A stretch of DNA of 64,000 bases from Jidongwangia harbinensis (GCF_020216025.1 NZ_JAIWNC010000051.1:16918-80917); one strand, 5' to 3'. Positions 8,941 through 17,703 are shown, numbered from the stretch's first letter. Notes: generated from the sequence alone by a model not told the origin. Numbers and translations: made by a program.

Positions 8941-9648
8941 ATGAAGGTGTTTCTGCTGCTCCTCGTGGTCCTGGTCGCGATCGCGCTGGTGGTGGCGTGG
9001 CGCCGCGGTGCGGTGGCCCGTGAGCAACGGCACCTCGACGACGCCCGGGCGGAGGCGCAGCGCTGGTACGAGCGCCTCGGCGGCCAGGTGCTCAACCTGC
9101 ACGCCGACGACCCCGCGGCGCGGCAGGCGCTGGCCGACGCCGGCGAGCGCTACAACGCGGCCGGTGGGCAGTTGCAGCAGGCGAAGACCGTGCGACAGTA
9201 CGAGCTGGCGCGCGAGTCGGCGCTCGAGGGACTGGCCTACGTCCGGGCCGCCCGGATCGCGATGGGCATCGACCCCGGTCCGGAACTGCCGCCGTTGGCC
9301 GGTGCACACGGCGCCGGGCAGCTGACCCGGGAACGCGAGGTCAGTGTCCAGGGTCAGCACTACCGGGCCGGGCCGCAGCCGGGCCCCGGCACGCCGTACT
9401 ACTACCCCGGCGGCCGGGTGCAGGGCCGCCCGGTGCCGGCCGGCTGGTATTCGACGCCGCTGTGGAAGACCGCGCTGGGCGCCGGCGCCGGCGTGCTGGG
9501 CGGCATGCTGATCTTCGACGCGCTGCTGTCGCCGGGCTTCGGCGACCTGGGGTACGGCGAGGACTTCGAGGACGCCTCGGCCGACGGCGGCGACGGCGGC
9601 GGTGACCTCGGCGGCGACTTCGGTGGGGACTTCGGCGGCGACTTCTAG
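8941..9648 (+). CDS. Membrane-anchored protein with Gly/Asp-rich tail
   Basis: 235 residues. A single N-terminal helix (MKVFLLLLVVLVAIALVVAW) is followed by an amphipathic helical region (residues 25-105) containing GGQVLNLHADDPAARQALADAG. A Pro/Tyr/Gly-rich linker comes next, then a second hydrophobic segment (ALGAGAGVLGGMLIFDALL, about 180-198). The C-terminus is Gly/Asp-rich and ends in three GGDFGGDF-like units. No enzyme motif. ATG 8941 has both GGAG and a TACCGT exactly six bases upstream. The Gly-rich end resembles tails of other actinobacterial surface or stress membrane proteins. Function unknown. Confidence 0.8.
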   Translation: MKVFLLLLVVLVAIALVVAWRRGAVAREQRHLDDARAEAQRWYERLGGQVLNLHADDPAARQALADAGERYNAAGGQLQQAKTVRQYELARESALEGLAYVRAARIAMGIDPGPELPPLAGAHGAGQLTREREVSVQGQHYRAGPQPGPGTPYYYPGGRVQGRPVPAGWYSTPLWKTALGAGAGVLGGMLIFDALLSPGFGDLGYGEDFEDASADGGDGGGDLGGDFGGDFGGDF

Positions 9649-10205
9649 CGACCGCGGGCGGCGTCCGGGTGGGCGTGCAGCCGGCGGGCGAGTTCCCGGC
9701 GGAGTGCCCGCGGGCCCGGCCAGATCTGGGTGAGATCCGCGGTGAAGGCGGTGCCCGAGCCGGTCTCGGTCATCGCCGGCCAGCCCGGGCCCTCGCCATC
9801 CACCGGGTGCACCCGGTCCAGGTCGACCGGCGTCACCTCCAGCACGGTCCGGGTCAGGCTGCGCTGCACCACCACGGTCCGGATGTCCGGCCAGGCCAGC
9901 AGCACCGGATCGCTGCCCTGGGCGGCCAGTTCCAGCCCGGCGGCGGAGACCCGCACCCAGGTGGGCAGCGAGGACCGCGCGGAGAGCGCGAACCCGCCCG
10001 CGACCAGCGTGCCCACCACCACGGCTTGCACGGCGGTGGACGCCAGGTCGTCGGCATCGCCGACCAGGCGGTTCACCAGGGGCGACACCAGGAGGTACGC
10101 GACCACCACGGTCCCGAACACCGCCGCGAACGTCCGTACCGGCGACGACCGGAACAGCACCGCGTCATCGGCGGGCGCGGCTACCTCCTCGGGTGCGGTC
10201 GACAT
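9645..10205 (-). CDS. Two-helix membrane protein with PH-like C-terminal domain
   Basis: 186 residues. Two transmembrane helices (about 25-45 and 58-76) are followed by a C-terminal domain that reads LPTWVRVSAAGLELAAQG and LLAWPDIRTVVVQRSLTRTVLEVTPV. This is the strand pattern of actinobacterial PH-type membrane proteins. It overlaps the 3' end of the convergent gene by four bases. RBS AGGA lies just upstream of ATG 10205. Role unknown. Confidence 0.8.
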   Translation of the reverse strand: MSTAPEEVAAPADDAVLFRSSPVRTFAAVFGTVVVAYLLVSPLVNRLVGDADDLASTAVQAVVVGTLVAGGFALSARSSLPTWVRVSAAGLELAAQGSDPVLLAWPDIRTVVVQRSLTRTVLEVTPVDLDRVHPVDGEGPGWPAMTETGSGTAFTADLTQIWPGPRALRRELARRLHAHPDAARGR

Positions 10206-10228
10206 GGTTCCTATGCTGCCCCGGCCGT

Positions 10229-12763
10229 CTAGAACGCGCAGGCGATCACCAACTCCGGCGTGCGGTCCGGCAGCATGTCCAGCTTGCCGATCCGGCCGGC
10301 CGCCTTGAGGTCACCCTCGATGCGGGCCAGCCGGTCCAGCACGTCGGCCGGCCCGAGCGCCTCGGCCAGCGGAATCTCCGCCCGCATGGACAGCTTCCGG
10401 TCCGACTTCGCCCGCCGGACCTGCCGCAACGCGTCGCCGGCCAGCGCCAGCAGCGTCGTGTCACCGTCCGGTGCCACCCGGGTGAGTTCGTACTTCGTCG
10501 GCCACGTCGCCCGGTGCACGGAGCCGTACCGCCACCAGGACCAGACCTCCTCGGTCACGTACGGCAGGAACGGCGCGAACAGCCGCAGCAGCACGGCCAG
10601 CCCGGCGGCCAGCGCGGCCCGGGCCGAGTCGGCGCCCGGCCCCTCGCCGTACGCCCGCTCCTTGACCAACTCGATGTAGTCGTCGCAGAACGTCCAGAAG
10701 AAGGACTCGGTCACCTGCAGCGCGTCGGTGTGCTGGAACGCCTCGAACGCCGTGGTGGCGTCCGTGACCACCTCGGCGAGCCGGGCCAGCACGGCGCGGT
10801 CCAGCGGCTCGGACACCGGCTGCCGCAGCGCGTCCGCCGCACCGAGCCCGAGCGCGAACTTCGACGCGTTCAGCAGTTTCGTCGCCAGCCGCCGGCCCAC
10901 CTTGATCTGTGCCGGGTCGAACGCGAGGTCGGTGCCCGGGCGCCCGTTGGCCGCCCAGTACCGCACCGCGTCCGAGCCGTTCCGCACCAGCAGGTCCATC
11001 GGCGTGACCACGTTGCCCTTGGACTTCGACATCTTCTTGCGGTCCGGGTCCAGGATCCAGCCGGAGAGCACGGCGTGGCGCCACGGCAGCACGCCGTTCT
11101 CCAGGTGGGCGCGGACCACCGAGGAGAACAGCCAGGTGCGGATGATCTCCTGTCCCTGCGGTCGCAGATCCATCGGGAAGACCCGGGCGAACAGGTCCCC
11201 GGTGCCCCAGCCGGTGACGATCTGCGGGGTCAGCGAGGACGTGGCCCAGGTGTCCATCACGTCGGGATCAGCGGTGAAGCCACCCGGGACGTCCCGCCGG
11301 GACTCGTCGAATCCGGGCGGACACTCCGAGGACGGGTCGACTGGCAACGTTGATTCGTCCGGTATGAGAAGCTGCTCGTAGTCCGGCTCGCCAGCGTCGT
11401 CGAGCCGGTACCAGATCGGAACCGGCACGCCGAAGAACCGCTGCCGGCTGATCAGCCAGTCCCCGGTGAGGCCGTTCACCCAGTGTTCGTAGCGGTGCTG
11501 CATGTGCCCCGGGATCCACTGCAGTTCCCGCCCGCGGGCCAGCAACCGGGCGCGAAGATCCGCATCCCGGCCGCCGTTGCGGATGAACCACTGCCGGCTG
11601 GTGACGATCTCCAGCGGCGACTCCCCGTGCTCGTAGAACTTGACCGGATGGGTGACCGGCCGCGGCTCGCCGAGCAGGTCGCCCGCCAGGCCCAGCAGGC
11701 GCACCATCTCCCGCCGCGCGGCGTTGACGGTGAGGCCGGCGAACTCCTGGTAGGCCACGGCCGGAACGCCCGGTGGCCGGTCCGGCAGGAACCGGCCGTC
11801 GCGGCCGATCACCACCCGGGTGTCCAGCTTCAGGTCGCGCCACCAGATCACGTCGGTGAGGTCACCGAAGGTGCACACCATGGCGATGCCGGTGCCCTTG
11901 TCCGGTGCCGCCATCGGGTGCTCGTACACCGGCACCTCGACGTCGAAGACCGGTGTCCGGACCGTGCGGCCCAGCAACGACTTGTACCGCTCGTCGGACG
12001 GGTGGAAGACCAGCGCCACACACGCCGGCAACAGCTCCGGCCGGGTGGTGTCGATCTCCACCGGCCCGTCCGGTCCGTGGAACCGCAGCCGGTGGTACGC
12101 GCCCGGCCGTTCCCGGTCCTCCAGCTCGGCCTGGGCGACCGCGGTGCGGAAGCCGACGTCCCACAGGGTCGGTGCCTCGGCCGTGTAGGCCTCGCCGCGG
12201 GCCAGGTTCGCCAGGAACGCACGTTGCGAGACGGCCTGAGAGGTGCGGCCGATCGTGGTGTACGTCATGGTCCAGTCGACGGACAGCCCGAGCCGCCGCC
12301 ACAAGGTCTCGAACGCCTTCTCGTCCTCCGCGGTCAGGCGCCCGCACAACTCGACGAAGTTACGCCGGGAGATCGCCACCGCGGGCTTCGGCGGCGTCGC
12401 GGGCGGCTCCCAGTCCGGGTCGTACGGCAGCGCCGGGTCGCAGCGCACGCCGTAGACGTTCTGCACGCGGCGCTCGGTGGGCAGGCCGTTGTCGTCCCAG
12501 CCCATCGGATAGAACACGGTCTTGCCGCGCATCCGCTGGAAGCGCGCGACCGTGTCGGTGTGCGTGTACGAGAAGACGTGTCCCATGTGCAGCTCGCCCG
12601 ATACGGTCGGCGGCGGCGTGTCGATCGAGAACACGTTGGCGCGCTCGGCTACCGACCGGTCGAACCGGTAGGTGCCGTCAGCCTCCCAGCGGGCTGCCCA
12701 ACGTTCCTCTAGGCCGTCAAGGCTCGGGCGATCCGGCATGGCGCCGGTTCGGGGCTCCGTCAT
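10229..12763 (-). CDS. valS: Valine--tRNA ligase (type 2 subfamily)
   Basis: An 844-residue class I aminoacyl-tRNA synthetase that charges tRNA-Val. The HIGH motif is HMGH at 59-62 (PPTVSGELHMGH). KMSKS is intact (DPDRKKMSKSKGN, near residue 577). The editing domain contains the conserved TTRPELLPACVALV. There is a short C-terminus without the long coiled-coil arm, which matches the compact actinobacterial type-2 ValS. The ATG at 12763 has TACGCT exactly six bases upstream, so a leaderless mRNA is likely. The gene stands alone on the minus strand. Confidence 0.97.
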   Translation of the reverse strand: MTEPRTGAMPDRPSLDGLEERWAARWEADGTYRFDRSVAERANVFSIDTPPPTVSGELHMGHVFSYTHTDTVARFQRMRGKTVFYPMGWDDNGLPTERRVQNVYGVRCDPALPYDPDWEPPATPPKPAVAISRRNFVELCGRLTAEDEKAFETLWRRLGLSVDWTMTYTTIGRTSQAVSQRAFLANLARGEAYTAEAPTLWDVGFRTAVAQAELEDRERPGAYHRLRFHGPDGPVEIDTTRPELLPACVALVFHPSDERYKSLLGRTVRTPVFDVEVPVYEHPMAAPDKGTGIAMVCTFGDLTDVIWWRDLKLDTRVVIGRDGRFLPDRPPGVPAVAYQEFAGLTVNAARREMVRLLGLAGDLLGEPRPVTHPVKFYEHGESPLEIVTSRQWFIRNGGRDADLRARLLARGRELQWIPGHMQHRYEHWVNGLTGDWLISRQRFFGVPVPIWYRLDDAGEPDYEQLLIPDESTLPVDPSSECPPGFDESRRDVPGGFTADPDVMDTWATSSLTPQIVTGWGTGDLFARVFPMDLRPQGQEIIRTWLFSSVVRAHLENGVLPWRHAVLSGWILDPDRKKMSKSKGNVVTPMDLLVRNGSDAVRYWAANGRPGTDLAFDPAQIKVGRRLATKLLNASKFALGLGAADALRQPVSEPLDRAVLARLAEVVTDATTAFEAFQHTDALQVTESFFWTFCDDYIELVKERAYGEGPGADSARAALAAGLAVLLRLFAPFLPYVTEEVWSWWRYGSVHRATWPTKYELTRVAPDGDTTLLALAGDALRQVRRAKSDRKLSMRAEIPLAEALGPADVLDRLARIEGDLKAAGRIGKLDMLPDRTPELVIACAF

Positions 12764-12769
12764 CGCGCC

Positions 12770-12775
12770 AGCGTA
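12770..12775 (-). promoter_or_regulatory. -10 element of valS (leaderless)
   Basis: On the minus strand TACGCT is followed by six bases and then the ATG of valS. There is no ribosome-binding site. No clear -35. Confidence 0.4.
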
Positions 12776-12942
12776 GGGCCGTTGCGGTTGGTACGGCCAG
12801 CAGTTTGCAGCCGTGCCGGCCCTCGGTTCTTCGCCCGCCCTGCCGGGTTGCCGGTTCTTCCGCTCGCAGTGTCGGGCTGCGGGTGCCGCGCCCGGGGTGC
12901 CGCGCCCGGGATTCCGGCGGGTGGGCGGCGGCCATCTGGGGG

Positions 12943-13440
12943 TCATGCGGCTCGCTCGTGGTCGAGCAGCCACGTCTTGACCTCCAGGCCCCAGCGGTAG
13001 CCGCCGAGCGACCCGTCCGTGCGCAGCACCCGGTGACACGGCACGAACAGTGCGGCCGGGTTGCGCGCGCAGGCGGCGGCCGCGGCCCGTACCGCCGCCG
13101 GCCGACCCGCGAGCGCGGCGAATTGGGTGTACGTGACCGGCGCACCGGGCTTGATGTCGCGCATCACCTGCCACGCGAACGTCATGAACTGGCCGCCGCT
13201 GTGCTGCTCGACCCGGATGTCATCGATCGCGGTGAGGTCACCGTCGAAGTAGGAGCGCACCGCAAGGCCGACCGCGCCGGGGTCGGTCTCGGGTCTGACG
13301 TCCTCGACCAGACCCGGATGCACGAGGCCGAGCAGAGCCGGGACATCGCTGGTGAAGCCGGAGGCGCGGACCGCGCCGGAGTCGCTGACGATGACCGTGA
13401 ACGGACCGATGGGGGTGTCCATGATCGAGTGACGCAACAT
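12943..13440 (-). CDS. ogt: Methylated-DNA--[protein]-cysteine S-methyltransferase
   Basis: A suicide alkyl-acceptor protein of 165 residues that removes O6-alkyl groups from guanine. The acceptor motif is FVPCHRVLRTDGSLGGYRWG, close to consensus PCHRV. The helix-turn-helix part reads PVTYTQFAALAGRPAAVRAAAAACARNP, with the Arg-finger-bearing RPAAVRA. TAGGAG lies just upstream of ATG 13440. It lies 32 bases downstream of the ada-alkA fusion on the same strand, so the two repair genes probably form an alkylation-response operon. Confidence 0.95.
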   Translation of the reverse strand: MLRHSIMDTPIGPFTVIVSDSGAVRASGFTSDVPALLGLVHPGLVEDVRPETDPGAVGLAVRSYFDGDLTAIDDIRVEQHSGGQFMTFAWQVMRDIKPGAPVTYTQFAALAGRPAAVRAAAAACARNPAALFVPCHRVLRTDGSLGGYRWGLEVKTWLLDHERAA

Positions 13441-13472
13441 GTTGGTCTCCTACCGGGTGGTTGGTCGGGCTG

Positions 13473-15083
13473 TCAGGCGGCACGCCACAGGCGGACGAGC
13501 GCGTAGGACCGCCACGGTCGCCAGGACGCGGCGTGCCGGTCGAGTTCGATGGGGGAGCCGGGCAGGCCGAGCGCGGCGGCGCCGCGCCGGACCGCCAGGT
13601 CGGTGGGGAGGAAGACATCCGGGTCGCCGATCGCGCGCATCGCCACGTATCCCGCGGTCCACGCGCCGACGCCCGGCAGTTCCTGGAGGCGGGCCACGGT
13701 TTCGTCCCGGTCGGCGCCGGGGTCGAGGTCGAGCTTGCCGGCCGCGACGGCCTGTGCGAGCGCCCGGATGGTCTCCCGGCGCGCCGCCGGCATGCCGAAC
13801 GCCTCGTCGGGCAGCCCGGCGATCTCCGACGCGGCCGGAAACGGCACCAGCGGCGGAGCGGCTCGACCCGGGTCGCGCGCAGCGGGGCGGCCCGCGCCGG
13901 CGTCGCGCGCAGCGGGGCGGCCCGCGTCGGCGTCGCACGCAGCGGGGCGGCCCGCGTCGGCGTCGCGCGCACCGGTGTGGGCTGCCTGGGTAGGGGCGGC
14001 GTGGGTAGGGGCGGCGTGGGTAGGGGCGGCGTGCGTTGGGGCGGCGTAGGTTGGGGCGGCGGCGCGGATCAGGCGACTCAACGTGGTGCGGGCGCTGGCG
14101 ACGCTGACCTGCTGGCCGACGATCGCCCGGACCGCCATCTCGAAGCCGTCGACCGCGCGGGGCACCCGGACCCCCGGCTCCTTGCCGATGACCGCAGTGA
14201 GCGCCGGGTCCGCTGCCAGCGCGGCGTCGACCGCGGCCGGGTCGGCGTCGAGGTCGAGGAGGCGACGGCAGCGCGCCACCGCGGGTGCCAGGTCGCGCAC
14301 GTCGTCGAGGTGCAGGGTGGCCGAGACCCAGCGCTCCTCGGGTCGCAGTTCGACGGTCGCGGGTCCGTGCGGCAGGGCAAGTGCCCGCCGGTAGCGGACG
14401 TGGTCGGCCTCCTCCACGCCGGGCAGCGCCCGGGCGGCGAGGAACTCGAGCAGCGCCGGAGCGTGCAGCGGGGCGCGGAACGCCAGCCGCAGGTGGATCG
14501 TCCCGGCTCCGGTGCGGGTGGCGGGCCGGCGTTCGCGCAGTGCGCCGGGCGTTGCCGCGTACACCTCGAGGATCGTGTCGTTGAACTGCCGGACGCTGCC
14601 GAACCCGGCGGCGAACGCGATCTCGGCCAGGCCGAGATCGGTGGTCTCGATCAGGATGCGAGCGGTCTGGGCGCGTTGCGCGCGGGCCAGCGCCAGCGGT
14701 CCGGCACCGAGTTCCGCGGTGAGCATCCGGTGCAGGTGGCGCTCGGTGTAGCCGAGCCGGGAGGCCAGTCCTGGTACGCCCTCGCGGTCCACCACGCCGT
14801 CAGCGATCAGCCGCATGGCCCGGCCCACCACGTCGGCACGGACGTCCCAGTCCGGCGAACCCGGCGCGGCGTCCGGCCGGCAGCGTCGGCAGGCGCGGAA
14901 GCCGTTGCGCTGCGCGGCCGCCGAGCTGGGGTAGAACGTGACGTTGGCCCGCTTGGGGGTGACCGCCGGGCAGGACGGCCGGCAGTAGATGCCGGTGGTC
15001 CTGACCGCCGTGTAGAACCAGCCGTCGAACCGCTGATCGCGGCTGTCGACGGCCCGGTAGCACCGCTCGAAGTCCAGCTCCAT
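13473..15083 (-). CDS. Ada-type regulator fused to AlkA DNA-3-methyladenine glycosylase
   Basis: A 536-residue fusion. Residues 1-75 are the Ada zinc/methyl-acceptor domain (Cys34, Cys38, Cys65, Cys68). Residues 82-180 are an AraC HTH pair (GLAEIAFAAGFGSVRQFND). Residues 195-290 are the AlkA N-domain. Residues 300-536 are the HhH-GPD glycosylase, with hairpin LPGVGAWTAGYV and catalytic Asp495 in LPTDLAV. It would sense methylphosphotriesters, activate its own operon and excise alkylated bases. Oddly, residues 341-410 are tandem repeats (APTHA units, then RDADAGRPAA units) placed inside the glycosylase fold between GQQVSVASART and the rest. CAGACT seven bases before ATG 15083 suggests a leaderless start. 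ogt follows. Confidence 0.93.
   Translation of the reverse strand: MELDFERCYRAVDSRDQRFDGWFYTAVRTTGIYCRPSCPAVTPKRANVTFYPSSAAAQRNGFRACRRCRPDAAPGSPDWDVRADVVGRAMRLIADGVVDREGVPGLASRLGYTERHLHRMLTAELGAGPLALARAQRAQTARILIETTDLGLAEIAFAAGFGSVRQFNDTILEVYAATPGALRERRPATRTGAGTIHLRLAFRAPLHAPALLEFLAARALPGVEEADHVRYRRALALPHGPATVELRPEERWVSATLHLDDVRDLAPAVARCRRLLDLDADPAAVDAALAADPALTAVIGKEPGVRVPRAVDGFEMAVRAIVGQQVSVASARTTLSRLIRAAAPTYAAPTHAAPTHAAPTHAAPTQAAHTGARDADAGRPAACDADAGRPAARDAGAGRPAARDPGRAAPPLVPFPAASEIAGLPDEAFGMPAARRETIRALAQAVAAGKLDLDPGADRDETVARLQELPGVGAWTAGYVAMRAIGDPDVFLPTDLAVRRGAAALGLPGSPIELDRHAASWRPWRSYALVRLWRAA
13854..14063. repeat. In-gene minisatellites in ada-alkA
   Basis: Two tandem arrays sit side by side. 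Five 15-base units (consensus GTGGGTAGGGGCGGC) lie at 13986-14060. Three 30-base units lie at 13881-13970, each starting AGCGGGGCGGCCCGCG. Both unit lengths are multiples of three, so unit gain or loss keeps the frame. They encode residues 341-410 of the fusion protein. Confidence 0.9.
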
Positions 15084-15170
15084 GCGGTCGAGTCTGCTCC
15101 TGCGCGGGGTGGGTCGGCTCGCGGGTTCCGGACATCGGCGTTCCGGGCGGGGAGGGGCTTCACGGGTTCA

Positions 15171-15190
15171 GTTATACCCGGTTATACTCG
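15171..15190 (+). promoter_or_regulatory. Tandem decamer promoter/operator of the toxin-antitoxin pair
   Basis: Two adjacent decamers GTTATACCCG and GTTATACTCG end four bases before the antitoxin GTG at 15195. TATACT (15183-15188) is a good -10 and stands six bases before the GTG, implying a leaderless transcript. The duplicated decamer would suit binding of a ribbon-helix-helix dimer pair, i.e. autorepression. The operator role is inferred. Confidence 0.55.
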
Positions 15191-15194
15191 GTCC

Positions 15195-15443
15195 GTGAAG
15201 ACGGCAATTTCCATTCCGGACGACACCTTCGCGCAAGCCGAGGAGCACGCCGCCGCGCTCGGGATGAGCCGGTCGGAGTTCTTCACCCGGGCCGTGCGGC
15301 GGTACATCGAGCATCTCGAGGCCGAGTCGCTGACCGGCCGGATCAATCTGGCGCTCGACGTGGCCTGGCCCGATCCCGCAGCCGTGGAGGTCGTCGTCGA
15401 CTACGCCCATCGCCGCCCGCCGGCCGGAGAGGACGTCCGGTGA
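15195..15443 (+). CDS. Ribbon-helix-helix antitoxin (MazE-like)
   Basis: An 82-residue protein. The N-terminus is a canonical RHH DNA-binding fold (KTAISIPDDTFAQAEEHA), followed by LGMSRSEFFTRAVRRYI. The acidic C-terminal tail would wrap the toxin. GTG 15195 was chosen because the RHH strand begins directly there and a -10 lies six bases upstream. Its last codon overlaps the MazF start (GTGA), the usual antitoxin-first arrangement. Confidence 0.9.
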   Translation: MKTAISIPDDTFAQAEEHAAALGMSRSEFFTRAVRRYIEHLEAESLTGRINLALDVAWPDPAAVEVVVDYAHRRPPAGEDVR

Positions 15444-15766
15444 TCCGGCGCGGAGACATCTACTGGGCCGGGCTGGGCTCCCCCCGGCCCGTGCTAGTGG
15501 TCCAGGCCCAGCCCTACAACGACAGCCGGCTGCCGACCGTGCTGGCGGCGGTGGTCACGTCCAACACGAAGGCGGCAGCGCTCCCCGGCAACGTGTTCCT
15601 GCCCGCGGCGATGTCCGGGCTGCCGCACGACGCGGTGGTCAACGTGGCGGCGCTGATCACGGTGGACAAGGCGGTCCTGGACGGTCCGGTCGGTTCGGTG
15701 CCGTTCGACGAGATGAGCGCGGTCGACGACGGCCTGCGCAAGGTTCTCGGTGTCGGCGCACGATGA
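15440..15766 (+). CDS. mazF: MazF/PemK-type endoribonuclease toxin
   Basis: A 108-residue toxin of the CcdB/PemK fold. It starts IRRGDIYWAGLGSPRPVLVVQ, the typical first strand with the RGDI(Y/W) motif. The second conserved block reads TVLAAVVTSNTK, and the third VVNVAALITVDKAVL. Family members cut single-stranded mRNA at short sequences. It starts with GTG overlapping the antitoxin stop by four bases. An alpha/beta hydrolase remnant follows 25 bases later and is unlikely to be part of the module. Confidence 0.92.
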   Translation: MIRRGDIYWAGLGSPRPVLVVQAQPYNDSRLPTVLAAVVTSNTKAAALPGNVFLPAAMSGLPHDAVVNVAALITVDKAVLDGPVGSVPFDEMSAVDDGLRKVLGVGAR

Positions 15767-15791
15767 CGGCCACCTTCGGGAGGATGAGGCG

Positions 15792-16606
15792 ATGACGGGT
15801 TATCTGGATCTGCCGGATCAGCGGTCTACGTCGAGGAGCACGGCGGGGGGGAGCCGCTGTTCCTGCTGCACGGTGGCTTCGTCGGTGCGGAGTGCTGGGC
15901 GCGGCAGATTCCGGCGCTGTCCGCGGGCCACCACGTCTTCGTGCCCGAGCGGCGGGGCCATGGGCGCACGCCGGACGTGCCGGGGCCGTACACGACCGAG
16001 GCCATGGCGGCCGAGACCGCCGCCGTCATCCAGGCACTGGCCGAAGGGCCCGTGCACGTGGTGGGCTGGAGCGACGGGGCGTATGTGGCGGCCCACCTCG
16101 CGCTGCACCGTCCCGACCTGGTGCGCAGCGCCGTACTCATCGGGCAGGCGCTGTCGGTGGACGGCGAGACCCGGGCCGTGCGGGCGCTCATGCACGATCC
16201 GGACCTCGCCGACTCGTTCCGGGCCGGCTTCGCGGACACCTCGCCGGACGGGCCCGACCACTACGACGTGGTCATCGACAAGATCTTCACCATGTGGCGG
16301 AACCCGCTGGAGATGCCGATCGCGGAGCTGTCCCGGATCACCGCGCCGGTCCTGGTCATGCAGGGTGACGACGACGGCGTCCGGATCGAGTGGAATCTGG
16401 CACTCGCCCGGGCGCTGCCCCGGGGGCAGTTCGCCGTCGTTCCCGGCACCGGGCACGGCGCGCCCATCCAGAAGGCGGACCTGGTCAATCTCCTGATCCT
16501 CGACTTCCTGGCCGGGCAGCGGCCCGAGCCGGACGGCGCGGGATCGGCCCGTCCCCCGGAGCGGATGCTGGCCATGGGTGCGCTGCACGACGTACCCGCT
16601 GCGTAG
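15792..16606 (+). pseudogene. Alpha/beta hydrolase, frameshifted near the N-terminus
   Basis: ATG 15792 opens a natural start, MTGYLDLP. The family sequence GSAVYVEEHGGGEPLFLLHGGF then continues in a different frame. Restoring one G near 15813 (CCGGATCA to CCGGGATCA) joins the two into one frame. Downstream the fold is intact: HGG oxyanion turn, PERRGHGRTPDVPGPYTTEAM, nucleophile elbow VVGWSDGAYVAAHLAL, and the region of the acid and His at VLVMQGDDDGV and PGTGHGAPIQ. The only in-frame internal start (GTG 15941) would lose the oxyanion loop. So this is either a true single-base deletion that kills the gene or a sequencing error in a G-run. The intact protein would be about 271 residues. Confidence 0.75.
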
Positions 16607-16609
16607 ACT
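16604..16609 (+). promoter_or_regulatory. -10 element of ychF
   Basis: TAGACT begins at the stop codon of the hydrolase and stands eight bases before GTG 16618, which has no ribosome-binding site. A leaderless or nearly leaderless ychF mRNA is inferred. Confidence 0.4.
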
Positions 16610-16617
16610 GGCTCGTC

Positions 16618-17703
16618 GTGAGCCTCACCATCGGAATCGTCGGCCTGCCCAACGTCGGCAAGAGCACCCTGTTCAACGCCCTGACCAAGAACGACGTGCT
16701 CGCCGCGAACTACCCGTTCGCCACGATCGAGCCGAACGTCGGCGTGGTGGGGCTGCCCGACGACCGGCTGGCGAAGCTCGCCGAGATCTTCCACAGCGAA
16801 AAGATCATCCCGGCGCCGGTGTCGTTCGTCGACATCGCCGGCCTGGTGCGCGGCGCGTCGAAGGGGCAGGGCCGCGGCAACGCGTTCCTCGCCAACATCC
16901 GCGACGCCTCGGCGATCTGCCAGGTCGTCCGCGCCTTCTCGGACCCGAACGTGCTGCACGTGGACGGCAAGGTGTCGCCCGCCGACGACATCGAGACGAT
17001 CAACACCGAACTCATCCTGGCCGACCTGCAGACCGTGGAGAAGGCGCTGCCCCGGCTGCAGAAGGAAGCCAAGCTGAAGAAGGACCGGGCGCCGGCCGTG
17101 GCCGCCGCCGAGGCCGCGTTCAAGCTGCTCAACGACGGGGTCACGCTCTACCACGGTGCGGCCGCCGCGGGCATCGACACTGACCAGCTCGCCGAGCTGC
17201 ACCTGCTGACCATCAAGCCGTTCCTGTACGTGTTCAACGTCGACGAGGCGGAACTCGGCAACGCGGCCTTCCTGGACGAGATGCGGGCGCTGGTGGCGCC
17301 GGCCGACGCGGTCTTCATGGACGCCAAGATCGAGTCCGAGCTGATCGACCTGCCCGACGACGAGGCCATGGAACTACTGGAGTCGACCGGGCAGACCGAG
17401 CCCGGCCTGAACCAGCTGATCCGGGTCGGGTTCGCCACGCTGGGGTTGCAGACCTACCTCACCGCCGGTCCCAAGGAGTCGCGTGCCTGGGTGGTGCCGG
17501 TGGGCGCGACCGCACCGGAGGCGGCCGGCGTGATCCACTCCGACTTCCAGCGCGGCTTCATCAAGGCCGAGATCGTCAGCTTCGACGACCTGGTGGCGGC
17601 CGGCTCGATGTCGGCGGCCAAGGCCGCCGGCAAGGTGCGCATGGAGGGCAAGGACTACATCATGAAGGACGGCGATGTGGTCGAATTCAGATTTAATGTC
17701 TGA
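16618..17703 (+). CDS. ychF: Redox-regulated ATPase YchF (OLA1 family)
   Basis: A 361-residue Obg-related P-loop ATPase that associates with ribosomes and stress pathways. G1 is GLPNVGKST, G2 region NYPFATIEPNVG and G3 DIAGLVRGASKGQG. In place of the NKxD of GTPases there is YVFNVDEAEL (the NVDE type), the hallmark of ATP preference. The C-terminal TGS-like domain ends KDYIMKDGDVVEFRFNV. Start GTG 16618 gives the conserved SLTIGIVGLPNVG beginning. Length is normal. Core gene; the long poorly coding gap follows it. Confidence 0.97.
   Translation: MSLTIGIVGLPNVGKSTLFNALTKNDVLAANYPFATIEPNVGVVGLPDDRLAKLAEIFHSEKIIPAPVSFVDIAGLVRGASKGQGRGNAFLANIRDASAICQVVRAFSDPNVLHVDGKVSPADDIETINTELILADLQTVEKALPRLQKEAKLKKDRAPAVAAAEAAFKLLNDGVTLYHGAAAAGIDTDQLAELHLLTIKPFLYVFNVDEAELGNAAFLDEMRALVAPADAVFMDAKIESELIDLPDDEAMELLESTGQTEPGLNQLIRVGFATLGLQTYLTAGPKESRAWVVPVGATAPEAAGVIHSDFQRGFIKAEIVSFDDLVAAGSMSAAKAAGKVRMEGKDYIMKDGDVVEFRFNV

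Noticed and set aside
13854..14063. Possible CRISPR array
   Set aside because: The repeats are contiguous, 15 or 30 bases, translated in frame, and have no unique spacers.
13461..15194. Very long plus-strand frame across ada-alkA running into the antitoxin gene
   Set aside because: Shadow of the opposite strand; only its last 82 codons (antitoxin from GTG 15195) look like protein.
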